From the NCBI RefSeq assembly GCF_043196875.1, contig NZ_JBEBMX010000001.1:62001-126000 (forward strand): a stretch of 64,000 nucleotides of DNA, in the 5' to 3' direction. Shown piece after piece: positions 34,819 to 43,130 of this stretch (positions are counted from its first letter, which is position 1; every line of letters starts with the position of its first letter). The notes under the pieces are model-generated. The model was not told the DNA's origin. It made no database searches and saw only the letters and a program-made list of their open reading frames with translations. This DNA is from Saccharospirillum sp043196875. Lineage in GTDB: Bacteria; Pseudomonadota; Gammaproteobacteria; Pseudomonadales; Natronospirillaceae. Made by a program: the position numbers and the translations under genes.

Positions 34819-35106
34819 ATGTTTTATATCCATTGCCCTTATTGCGATGAACACCGCGAAGAGGAAGAGTTCCACGCCAAAGGTCAGGCGCATATTGCCC
34901 GGCCGTTGGACCCGGATGCGTGCACTGACGAAGAGTGGGGAAACTTTTTGTATTTCCGCGCTAACCCCAGAGGGATTCATCATGAACTCTGGGTACACGC
35001 CGCTGGCTGTCGCAAATTTTTTAACATCACCCGCGACACTCAAACCTACGCCATCCTCGAAACCTATCGCCTGGGTGAGCAACCCAGCGTGACGTCCCAG
35101 TCGTGA
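34819..35106 (+). CDS. soxD: Sarcosine oxidase delta subunit
   Basis: Small zinc-binding subunit, 95 residues. Cys6 and Cys9 (IHCPYCDEHREEEEFH), a following His and Cys63 (VHAAGCRKFFN) fit the zinc ligands of the family. The conserved EEWGNFLYFRANPRG and GCRKFFNITRDT are present. It sits between soxB and soxA with 15- and 10-bp gaps. Confidence 0.94.
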   Translation: MFYIHCPYCDEHREEEEFHAKGQAHIARPLDPDACTDEEWGNFLYFRANPRGIHHELWVHAAGCRKFFNITRDTQTYAILETYRLGEQPSVTSQS

Positions 35107-35116
35107 GAGACGCCCT

Positions 35117-38100
35117 ATGACACAGCCTAATCGTCTCAACTCCGGTGGTCGCATCAAACGCGACAAGCCGCTGCAGTTTGAATTTAACGGTCACCGCTAC
35201 AGCGGTTACCAAGGTGATACTTTAGCGTCAGCCATGCTCGCTAATGGTGTCGATCTGGTCGGCCGCAGTTTTAAATACGGTCGCCGCCGCGGCATCGTTG
35301 CCGCTGGTGCCGAAGAGCCCAATGCCATCTTGCAACTGGGTGCGACCGAAGCCACCCAGGTGCCCAACGTACGCGCCACTCAGCAGGAATTATTCGACGG
35401 TTTGGTGGCGCAACCGACCTCTGGATGGCCATCACTGAACAACGATGCGCTGGGTATGGTGGGCAAAGTTTTTGGCTCACTGCTGCCGCCAGGGTTCTAC
35501 TACAAAACCTTTATGTTTCCGCGTTTCGGCTGGAAACTTTATGAGAAATACATCCGTAAAGCGGCTGGCTTTGGCCGTTCGCCACGCGCTGAAGACGTTG
35601 ATCAATACGATCATCTAAACCAGCACGCCGATGTACTCATCGTCGGTGCCGGTGCTGCTGGTTTAGCCGCTGCTTTGTCTGCGGCTCGCTCCGGCGCGCG
35701 CGTTATTCTGGCCGATGAACAATCCGAAATGGGCGGCGCTTTATTGCACAGTCGCGACCTGATCGGCGACAAACCAGCGATGCAATGGGTCGCCGCTACG
35801 CTGGCGGAACTCAGTGGTCGCGACAATGTTTTGTTGTTGCCGCGTTCAACTGTCAACGGCTATCACGACCATAATTTCCTCACCATTCACGAACGCCGCA
35901 CCGACCATATTGCCGACCGTGCACCAGAAGGCATGAGCCGGCAACGGCTGCATCGTGTGCGGGCACGCTGGGTGGTGTTGGCGACTGGCGCGCACGAGCG
36001 TCCGCTGGTATTCGGCAACAATGACCTGCCCGGTTGCATGCTGGCGTCGGCGGTCTCGACTTACATCAATCGTTACGCCGTCGCACCGGGTGACAAGCTG
36101 GTATTAATGACCAGTAACGATTACGCCTACCGCACCGCTTTCGACTGGCAAGACGCCGGCCGCGATGTCGTTGCCATTGTCGACAGCCGCGCCGATGTCA
36201 GCGGTCGCTATCAGGATGAAGCCAAGCGCCGTGGCATTGCTTTATTGCTGGGCCAGGGAGTGATCGAAGCGCGCGGCAGCAAGAAGGTGACCGGCGCGGT
36301 CATAGCCCCGCTCAATGCCGATGGTTCCGCCGTCACTGGCAGCAGCCGCACACTCGGTTGCGACCTGATTGCCTCTTCCGGTGGCTGGAGCCCGGCGGTG
36401 CATCTGTCGGCTCACACCGGCAGCCGTCCGGTTTGGAACGAAGACATTCTTGGTTTTGTTCCCGGCGAAACGCTGCAACAAATGAAAACCGCTGGTGCGG
36501 TTAAAGGCAGTTACGATCTGGTTGCCTGCCTGCGTGATGGCGCTGAGCAAGGCGCCGAAGCGGCCAAGCTCGCCGGTTTCGATGCAACGCCGGTCGCGAC
36601 ACCAGACGTCGATAGCTGGCCAGAAACCAAAGCCATGGCGCTGTACTGCATTCCGCATACCCAACCGAACAGCCGCGCGCCAAAGCAGTTTGTCGACTTT
36701 CAAAACGACGTCACTGCCGCCGCCATCGAGCTGGCCACGCGCGAAGGTTTTGAATCCATCGAGCATGTGAAGCGTTACACCGCCATGGGTTTCGGCACCG
36801 ATCAGGGCAAGCTGGGTAACATCAACGGCATGGCGATCGCCGCTAAATCTTTAGGCCAAAGCATTCCTGAAACCGGCACCACGATTTTCCGACCGAACTA
36901 CACGCCGGTCACCTTTGGCGCCATTGTCGGCCGTCATTGCCGCGAACTGTTCGAACCGGAACGTTACACCGCCATGCATGAATGGCATGTAAAAAATGGT
37001 GCTGAATTCGAAAACGTCGGCCAATGGAAACGTCCCTGGTATTACCCCAAGGCGGGTGAAACCATGCAGCAGGCGCTGGACCGTGAATGTTTGGCGACGC
37101 GCGAAAGCATCGGCATTCTCGATGCATCGACACTCGGCAAGATCGACATTCAGGGCAAAGACGCGCGTGAATTTATCGGCCGCATCTACACCAACGCCTG
37201 GGCCAAACTGGCGGTCGGCAAATGCCGCTATGGCTTAATGTGCCACGAAGACGGCATGGTGTTCGATGACGGCGTGACCTCTTGCCTGGGCGAAAATCAC
37301 TTCCTGATGACCACCACTACCGGTGGCGCGGCTGGTGTACTGGAATGGCTGGAGCTCTATCACCAGACCGAGTGGCCGGAGTTGGAGGTGTACATGAACA
37401 CCGTCACCGACCACTGGGCAACCATGACCATCGCCGGCCCCAACGCGCGCAAATTGCTGTCTGAACTGTGCGACGACATCGACCTCGATAAAGACAGCTT
37501 CAAGTTTATGGATTGGCGCCAGGGCACCGTTGCCGGTGTACCAGCGCGCGTGTTCCGAATTTCCTTTACCGGTGAGTTGTCGTACGAGATCAACGTTCAG
37601 GCCAACTATGGTTTGCACGTTTGGGAGAAGCTGTTCGAGCACGGAGAGAAGTACAATCTGACGCCTTACGGCACTGAAACCATGCACATTCTGCGTGCCG
37701 AAAAAGGTTTTATTATTGCCGGCCAGGACACCGATGGTTCGGTGCATCCGTACGATCTGAATCACGGCTGGGCGGTCAAAGAAGACAAACCATTCAGCTT
37801 TATCGGCAAGCGTGGCATGAAGCGCGAAGACTGTGTACGCGAAGGTCGCAAACAATTGGTGGGTCTGAAAACCAAAGATCCGAAAATCGTTTTGCCCGAA
37901 GGTGCGCAAGCGGTGGACGATCCGAAACAACCACTGCCGATGGCGATGCTGGGACATGTAACCTCAAGTTACTACAGCGCCAACCTGGGTCGTTCCATTG
38001 CTATGGGGATGATCAAAGATGGTCTGAACCGCACCGGCGATACGGTCTACTATCCACTGTCGAACGGGCAAGTTGTGGAAGCAGAAATTTGCAGCACAGT

Positions 38101-38137
38101 ATTCCTCGATCCTAAGGGAGACCGCCAGAATGTCTGA
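35117..38137 (+). CDS. soxA: Sarcosine oxidase alpha subunit
   Basis: The largest subunit, 1006 residues. The N-terminal part (GRSFKYGRRRGIVAAGAEEP) resembles a ferredoxin-like fold that has lost its cysteines; then comes an NAD-binding domain with LIVGAGAAGLAAALSAARSG near residue 175. From about residue 620 onwards is the aminomethyltransferase (GcvT-like) domain that moves the methyl carbon to THF, with TIAGPNARKLLSEL and FTGELSYEINV. It overlaps soxG by 8 bp. All expected parts are present. Confidence 0.95.
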   Translation: MTQPNRLNSGGRIKRDKPLQFEFNGHRYSGYQGDTLASAMLANGVDLVGRSFKYGRRRGIVAAGAEEPNAILQLGATEATQVPNVRATQQELFDGLVAQPTSGWPSLNNDALGMVGKVFGSLLPPGFYYKTFMFPRFGWKLYEKYIRKAAGFGRSPRAEDVDQYDHLNQHADVLIVGAGAAGLAAALSAARSGARVILADEQSEMGGALLHSRDLIGDKPAMQWVAATLAELSGRDNVLLLPRSTVNGYHDHNFLTIHERRTDHIADRAPEGMSRQRLHRVRARWVVLATGAHERPLVFGNNDLPGCMLASAVSTYINRYAVAPGDKLVLMTSNDYAYRTAFDWQDAGRDVVAIVDSRADVSGRYQDEAKRRGIALLLGQGVIEARGSKKVTGAVIAPLNADGSAVTGSSRTLGCDLIASSGGWSPAVHLSAHTGSRPVWNEDILGFVPGETLQQMKTAGAVKGSYDLVACLRDGAEQGAEAAKLAGFDATPVATPDVDSWPETKAMALYCIPHTQPNSRAPKQFVDFQNDVTAAAIELATREGFESIEHVKRYTAMGFGTDQGKLGNINGMAIAAKSLGQSIPETGTTIFRPNYTPVTFGAIVGRHCRELFEPERYTAMHEWHVKNGAEFENVGQWKRPWYYPKAGETMQQALDRECLATRESIGILDASTLGKIDIQGKDAREFIGRIYTNAWAKLAVGKCRYGLMCHEDGMVFDDGVTSCLGENHFLMTTTTGGAAGVLEWLELYHQTEWPELEVYMNTVTDHWATMTIAGPNARKLLSELCDDIDLDKDSFKFMDWRQGTVAGVPARVFRISFTGELSYEINVQANYGLHVWEKLFEHGEKYNLTPYGTETMHILRAEKGFIIAGQDTDGSVHPYDLNHGWAVKEDKPFSFIGKRGMKREDCVREGRKQLVGLKTKDPKIVLPEGAQAVDDPKQPLPMAMLGHVTSSYYSANLGRSIAMGMIKDGLNRTGDTVYYPLSNGQVVEAEICSTVFLDPKGDRQNV

Positions 38138-38744
38138 CACCCTCATTGCCATTATGGATCAACTGCCAACCGCTGAGGTTTCGGCACGCAGCCCGCTCTA
38201 TCAACAAAACACACAGAGCGGCGATGCTTTGCAATTGCGTGAAGAAGCCCTGGCCACTCACCTGGTTATTCGCGGCAATGCTGCTGATTCGAGTTTTGCG
38301 CAAGGCGTGGAAAAAGCCACCGGGCTGGCATTGCCTGCTAACTTGCAAAGCGCATCGAATAACGACTGGCGACTGCGCTGGATGGCACCGGATGAGTGGT
38401 TGCTCACCGGTCCCGGTAACGCTGCCTTTGCAATGGAAACCGCACTGCGCGATAACCTCAGCGGACACTATGCGGTGATCAACGTCAGCGGCGGCCAAAC
38501 ACTGGTTCGCCTAAGCGGCGCCAAAGCGCGCACTGTGTTGATGAAAAGCTGCCCTTACGATGTGCACGACCGCAATTTTCCGGTTGGCAAGGTGGTCTCA
38601 ACCGTCTTTGCCAAGTCACAAGCCGTGATCTGTCGTCTTGGCGAAGACGAATGGGAGCTGGTGGTACGGCGCAGCTTTGCCGATTACATTTGGCGCTGGC
38701 TGGTCGATGCCGGCCAGGAATTCGGCCTGAGCGAGCACGCATGA
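38130..38744 (+). CDS. soxG: Sarcosine oxidase gamma subunit
   Basis: Fourth subunit, 204 residues, least conserved. I start it at ATG 38130 (MSDTLIAIMDQ), inside the soxA end and after an AAGGGAG ribosome site. Conserved stretches: WRLRWMAPDEWLLTGPG, NVSGGQTLVRLSGAKARTVL, PYDVHDRNFPVGKVVSTVFA. It overlaps purU by four bases (ATGA), which implies co-translation. Confidence 0.92.
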   Translation: MSDTLIAIMDQLPTAEVSARSPLYQQNTQSGDALQLREEALATHLVIRGNAADSSFAQGVEKATGLALPANLQSASNNDWRLRWMAPDEWLLTGPGNAAFAMETALRDNLSGHYAVINVSGGQTLVRLSGAKARTVLMKSCPYDVHDRNFPVGKVVSTVFAKSQAVICRLGEDEWELVVRRSFADYIWRWLVDAGQEFGLSEHA

Positions 38745-39607
38745 ACAGCAAAGAGAAACTCTGGATTTTAACCGCCCAGTGCCCCAGTCGTTTGGGCACG
38801 GTCGATGTGGTGACGCGCAGCCTGGCGGAAACCGAAAACTATGTGGTGGCGATGAATTCGTTTGACGATCGCGCCACTAACAGCTTCAGTATTCGCGTCG
38901 AATTTCGTCCGCAAAAAGGCGAAGAGTCGCTGCAACAGCTGCGCGAACTTTTTACCAGCCGGGCAGCCGACTTTGACATGGACTGGCAGATCACCGAACC
39001 AGAACATCGTACTCGCGTTGCTATTCTGGTATCGAAATACGATCACTGCCTGAATGACTTGTTGTACCGCTATCGCACCGGCGAACTGGCGATTGAAATC
39101 CCGCTGATCATTTCCAACCATCCTGATTTGCAACACCTGGCCGACTGGCACGGCATTCCCTATCACCATCTGCCGATCACGCCAGACACCAAGGCCAAAC
39201 AGGAAGCTGAAATATGGAATCTGATCACTGAAGCCAAATGTGAACTGGTGGTTTTAGCCCGCTACATGCAAGTGCTGTCGCCAGAAATGTCAGCCAAACT
39301 CGACGGCTGGGCGATCAATATTCATCACTCTTTATTGCCGGGTTTTAAAGGCGCCAAGCCTTATCATCAGGCCTGGGCGAAAGGTGTCAAACTGGTCGGT
39401 GCAACCGCCCACTACGTGAATGATGACCTGGATGAAGGTCCCATTATTACTCAGGGCGTACAGGCGGTGGATCACAGTCATTACCCGGAAGAACTGGTCG
39501 CCAAAGGCCAGGATATTGAAAGCCAGACTCTTGCCAAGGCGGTTCGTTATCACATCGAGAAGCGGGTGTTTTTGACGGGGAATCGGACGGTGGTGTTTCC
39601 GGATTAG
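38741..39607 (+). CDS. purU: Formyltetrahydrofolate deformylase
   Basis: PurU hydrolyses 10-formyl-THF to formate and THF, freeing the folate loaded by sarcosine oxidase. The 288-residue product has an N-terminal ACT domain (about 1-85, WILTAQCPSRLGTVDVV) and a C-terminal formyltransferase-like domain with the catalytic Asn-His pair in INIHHSLLPGFKGAKPYHQA and Asp in NDDLDEGPIITQ. It is last in the sox operon and starts inside the soxG stop. The formate can go to FdsGBA. This matches purU2 in P. aeruginosa. Confidence 0.94.
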   Translation: MNSKEKLWILTAQCPSRLGTVDVVTRSLAETENYVVAMNSFDDRATNSFSIRVEFRPQKGEESLQQLRELFTSRAADFDMDWQITEPEHRTRVAILVSKYDHCLNDLLYRYRTGELAIEIPLIISNHPDLQHLADWHGIPYHHLPITPDTKAKQEAEIWNLITEAKCELVVLARYMQVLSPEMSAKLDGWAINIHHSLLPGFKGAKPYHQAWAKGVKLVGATAHYVNDDLDEGPIITQGVQAVDHSHYPEELVAKGQDIESQTLAKAVRYHIEKRVFLTGNRTVVFPD

Positions 39608-39655
39608 CCGAAATGAACCTGGCTGTTTAGTGGAATAGAAAATTGCAGAGAGATT

Positions 39656-39702
39656 TATTATGTGGCGAGTACAGGGGTTGAGACTGTAATCGCCGCATAA
39701 TA
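39656..39702. terminator. Long hairpin between the convergent purU and porin-like genes
   Basis: TATTATGTGGCGA (39656-39668) pairs with TCGCCGCATAATA (39690-39702, one G-T pair), and an inner TACAG / CTGTA extends the stem. There is no T-run, so termination would be by structure alone, or this is another small palindromic repeat. Confidence 0.5.
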
Positions 39703-39721
39703 TCAAATTAAGCCATCCAGG

Positions 39722-40270
39722 TTATAACTTTAACTCGGCTTTGATACCAATCGTTAGCGCATCAGTTTCCCAACTTGAATCATCGTCGTCTTCGGCTGTA
39801 ACGTATTGGATCAACCCACCCACTTGAGTATGGGATGAGGTTTCAAACCCCGCACCGACCATAAAAGCTCGCCCTAAACCTTCAAAACCACCCACTGCCG
39901 CATTGGATACGTTACCCAAACCAACACCTGCTTCAATATAGAGGCCGCCTTGATCGCTTAAGTAGTAAGTCCCCCCCAAACCCATCAAACCAGAAAGGGT
40001 CAGATATGATTCATCGTCAGAAAACAGGGCAAGCTCTCTTTGATAGTAGAGCGCCAGATTCGGGTTCAAATAACCGCCCAATTTAAAGGAGGTGTTCAGC
40101 CCACTGAAACTATCATCAACTTCACTTCCGTTTTGAGCTTGTGTAACAGTCGTCTGATGTAACCCCAACCCGCCACTTAAATAGAAACCTGAGCGGTTCT
40201 CGGCCAAGGTATAAGCGCTGACGATCAACAACGCGCTCATCAGTCCAACTCGTAATACATTCTTTTGCAT
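39722..40270 (-). CDS. Outer-membrane beta-barrel protein, OmpA-like/porin-like fold
   Basis: A 182-residue exported protein. A signal peptide ends near residue 23 (LLIVSAYTLAENRSG), followed by alternating amphipathic strands with aromatic ends (FYLSGGLGLHQTTV, ALYYQRELALF, YLTLSGLMGLGGTYYL, GGLYIEAGVGLG) and a C-terminal strand TIGIKAELKL. This is the pattern of a small eight-stranded barrel. No enzymatic motif or family name is evident. It is convergent with purU. Confidence 0.75.
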   Translation of the reverse strand: MQKNVLRVGLMSALLIVSAYTLAENRSGFYLSGGLGLHQTTVTQAQNGSEVDDSFSGLNTSFKLGGYLNPNLALYYQRELALFSDDESYLTLSGLMGLGGTYYLSDQGGLYIEAGVGLGNVSNAAVGGFEGLGRAFMVGAGFETSSHTQVGGLIQYVTAEDDDDSSWETDALTIGIKAELKL

Positions 40271-40703
40271 TGTGACACCATTGGTAATTTTATTGGTTTA
40301 AGCTACTGGTTTGAGCCTTCTTCCCATAGCTGGGCGACTAGTCTTATTGCTCAGAAATATCATATTCGCAATGTGATTTCAGATACACAAGTATGAGTCA
40401 CATCTGTCCGCTTTGTTGTTATTCATGGGCACTGTCAAACAGACTAAAGGCCAGTGCAGGCGTTTTCTTATATGAACACCAACTGAAAAATTCGGCGAAC
40501 ATTTTGGTTTAAGTATCAACTAGCAAATTTCAAATAACTTCTTTAATTTCAACCTTTTAAACAATAGCGCCAAAAAACCGTCACCGATTACAAACACTAC
40601 TTCGCTGTATCAGCTCAATTATCCATAGCATGTTTCTTTTCATTTCTTATACTCAACCTGTGGGTCTGACTCACATCTCCCTAAAAATTCACAAGGAGTC
40701 TTT
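40271..40703. other. AT-rich divergent intergenic region
   Basis: These 433 bp separate the barrel protein (minus) from the DUF3015 gene (plus) and must hold both promoters. GASTCACATCT occurs twice (40394 and 40668, the second just before the DUF3015 ribosome site), perhaps a shared regulatory site. No gene is visible. Confidence 0.4.
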
Positions 40704-41180
40704 ATGAAGTCGATCAAATTGGCACTGGCTTTAGTGGCCATCCTGATGACAGCCGGCACTGCTTCGGCGCGTGATTTCGCATCAATCTATAAGGAATGTG
40801 GTCTGGGCGCACTGTTGTTTCCGGACGATCCGGTTATCGCTGTAGTCACTAACGTGACCTGGGACTTGGGTACGACCGCGGTTTCTTCTGCGGTAACCAC
40901 ACCAGGTGCTTGCAAAGGCGGTTCCGTGGATATGGCTCAGTACATCATCGACACTCACCCTCAAATTGAACAGGATCTGAGCGTTGGCGCTGGTACTCAC
41001 CTGAGCTCCATGGTTTCCATGATGGGTTGTGGCGACAACACCGCAGTAGCCAGCAGTGCATTGCGTGCTGAATTCAGCAACGTAGTTGCCAGTGGTTATT
41101 ACGAAGCCAACGATCTGGAAAAATCTGAAATGCTGTTCAATACAGCCATGGGTGTTTCCAGCCAGTACTGCACTATCTAA
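40704..41180 (+). CDS. DUF3015-type exported protein
   Basis: A 158-residue protein with a clear signal peptide (LALALVAILMTAGTASA, cleavage after about residue 22). The mature part shows the family look: YKECGLGALLFPD, VTNVTWDLGTTAVSSAVTTP and several cysteines that may form disulfides. Its function is unknown in any organism I can recall. ATG 40704 has an AAGGAG ribosome site and a perfect terminator follows, so it is probably well expressed and monocistronic. Confidence 0.8.
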   Translation: MKSIKLALALVAILMTAGTASARDFASIYKECGLGALLFPDDPVIAVVTNVTWDLGTTAVSSAVTTPGACKGGSVDMAQYIIDTHPQIEQDLSVGAGTHLSSMVSMMGCGDNTAVASSALRAEFSNVVASGYYEANDLEKSEMLFNTAMGVSSQYCTI

Positions 41181-41211
41181 GCGAATTCCCAACTTCCACT
41201 CTGGATGTGAT

Positions 41212-41236
41212 AACGCCCCCTTTCGGGGGCGTTTTT
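41212..41236 (+). terminator. Rho-independent terminator abutting the next gene
   Basis: AACGCCCCC, loop TTTC, GGGGGCGTT and a T-run to 41236. It ends the DUF3015 transcript and runs directly into the ATG at 41237. Confidence 0.93.
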
Positions 41237-43126
41237 ATGCCTATGACGTACTCTACAAGACTTGTATTAATCGCAGTATTTTGTTTTTTAGCATCACAGT
41301 TATTCATCACAGCACGAGCGGAATCGGCCGATAGCTTGGCTATTAATGATGCAACCATTAATACTTTAGGTTTAACGGAGAATTGGTATCGACAGCTGTA
41401 TCTCGTTGGTCAGAACATTGGTCCCTCGCGCGCTCGAGTTCAGGATGATAGTTTTTATTTTTCTACCGGACCGATTATCGATCCGGTTGTTGAGTTAGCC
41501 GCAACGCTTACTGCCTTCACTACGGATCTAGATGCAATTGATGATCAGCATCCTATCTGTCAATTTCCGTCCCGATTTTTATTTTTACAACAAGAGCTCG
41601 GACTGTTACCCGAGATCCAAATCAGAAGTCATTGCCAAATGTTTGCTGACTGGGCTGATCTGTCTGCCGATAGCCATATTAGCGTTGTCATGGTGGATGG
41701 CTATTACGGCAATCCTGCCTCCTCTTTTGGCCACCTGATCGTTCGCATTGGCAGGGATGGCAGTGCCAGCCCACTACTCGATAGAAGTTTCAACTATGGC
41801 GCCGATGTTCCCGAGAGTGATGGCACTTTGACCTATATCGTGAAAGGCTTGCTAGGCGGTTACCAGGCTGGTTTTACCCAAGAAAATTTTTACCGCCAGG
41901 ATTTGGTTTACACCAGAAACGAATACCGCGATATGTGGAACTACCAGTTGGCGTTAACTGATAAACAAGAGCTGTTATTTGTTGCTCATGTATGGGAGTT
42001 GCTTGGACATCCGGCCACCTACTATTTCGTTAAAAACAATTGCGCTTTCGCCATCGCCGAAACGCTCGAATTTGTGTTGGATCGCGATCTCGTTGATCAG
42101 GGTGTGCTCTGGTATGCACCCGCCGCCTTATTTCAAAAACTGGACCGGCTCGATGCTGAAGATCCAGGGCATCTGGTCACTAAGCGCGAGTTTGTGCCTT
42201 CGCAAAAACGCCAATTAGCGAATCTTCTGGATGCGTTAACAACTGCGCAATCGCGGGTTATGCGCCGCTACCTGGACGAAGATGGCGCGTTTTTATCGGA
42301 ACAATTGGCACAGCTCAGCGATGACGATGCCTCTGCTGTTCTGGAAGCTTTAATTGAGTATCACGACTATCTGATTCGGGGTTACCCGGAAATCGGTACA
42401 GACCTCTACGAGCGTCGCCGCCAGTTACTGATTGCCCGGCTTGCGCTACCCGCCGGTCAGCACCTTCAAGTTGACGAAATAGAGCCGGGTACACCGGTGG
42501 GATATACCGCTCAAAACTCCCGGATCGGTTTGGGTGCTGTTTATACAGCGGACGATATCAGTACCGTTTTTGGTTTTACGCCCTACCAGCATTCACCGAC
42601 CGATCGCGGCAACGAAGATTTATCAGAGTTAACCGCACTTCATACCGAAATCGCTGTCACTGAAGATGCTGCTGAACTGCATCGCTTTACCGCCATTCGA
42701 GTATCGCAACGCAGCGATTGGCGACAACAATTACCGGAACAATGGCTACTGAGCTGGGAAATGGAAATCGCTGCCGACTGCGTACTTGATTGCCAGCCAA
42801 CTGAAGGCTTACTACTGAGTGGTGGGCTCGGGCAAAGCGTAAGTATTGGTACGCTGATGTTCAGTGCGCTCAGTCAAGCTAGCCTGACCGGGCGAAAAGT
42901 GCAGGCTGGTTTGGATCTGGAAGTCGGCCTGCCGGAACACTGGGGTTGGTCAACCCAGAGCAGCCTCGGCTATTGGCTGCCTGTGACCGAACAAGGCGTC
43001 GACGGTTGGGTCGTACAATCCGATATCCGATTTTCACCTAATACACGCCACAGTTTGTTACTCAATACCGCTCTAATGAACGATGACTGGCAAGCTCAAC
43101 TCAACTGGCAATGGCATTACCGCTGA
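41237..43126 (+). CDS. DUF4105-type (Lnb N-terminal periplasmic domain) envelope protein
   Basis: A 629-residue exported protein. The start is ATG 41237 or ATG 41243 (MTYSTRLVLIAVFCFLASQ), giving a signal peptide that ends near TARAES; the frame is open ten codons upstream, but that lies in the terminator. The DUF4105 domain is clear in VDGYYGNPASSFGHLIVRI, LTYIVKGLLGGYQAGF and YYFVKNNCAFAIAE, whose conserved His and Cys look like a papain/NlpC-like active site. The last 200 residues are strand-rich and may form a barrel. Its transcript must begin within or read through the terminator. Confidence 0.8.
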   Translation: MPMTYSTRLVLIAVFCFLASQLFITARAESADSLAINDATINTLGLTENWYRQLYLVGQNIGPSRARVQDDSFYFSTGPIIDPVVELAATLTAFTTDLDAIDDQHPICQFPSRFLFLQQELGLLPEIQIRSHCQMFADWADLSADSHISVVMVDGYYGNPASSFGHLIVRIGRDGSASPLLDRSFNYGADVPESDGTLTYIVKGLLGGYQAGFTQENFYRQDLVYTRNEYRDMWNYQLALTDKQELLFVAHVWELLGHPATYYFVKNNCAFAIAETLEFVLDRDLVDQGVLWYAPAALFQKLDRLDAEDPGHLVTKREFVPSQKRQLANLLDALTTAQSRVMRRYLDEDGAFLSEQLAQLSDDDASAVLEALIEYHDYLIRGYPEIGTDLYERRRQLLIARLALPAGQHLQVDEIEPGTPVGYTAQNSRIGLGAVYTADDISTVFGFTPYQHSPTDRGNEDLSELTALHTEIAVTEDAAELHRFTAIRVSQRSDWRQQLPEQWLLSWEMEIAADCVLDCQPTEGLLLSGGLGQSVSIGTLMFSALSQASLTGRKVQAGLDLEVGLPEHWGWSTQSSLGYWLPVTEQGVDGWVVQSDIRFSPNTRHSLLLNTALMNDDWQAQLNWQWHYR

Positions 43127-43130
43127 CCGC

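Noticed and set aside
35008..35038. TGTCGCAAAT within soxD, facing an inverted GCGACA, similar to the operator half-sites
   Set aside because: It lies inside coding sequence for the conserved residues GCRKFFNITRDT, the second site is inverted rather than direct, and no promoter need exists between soxD and soxA.
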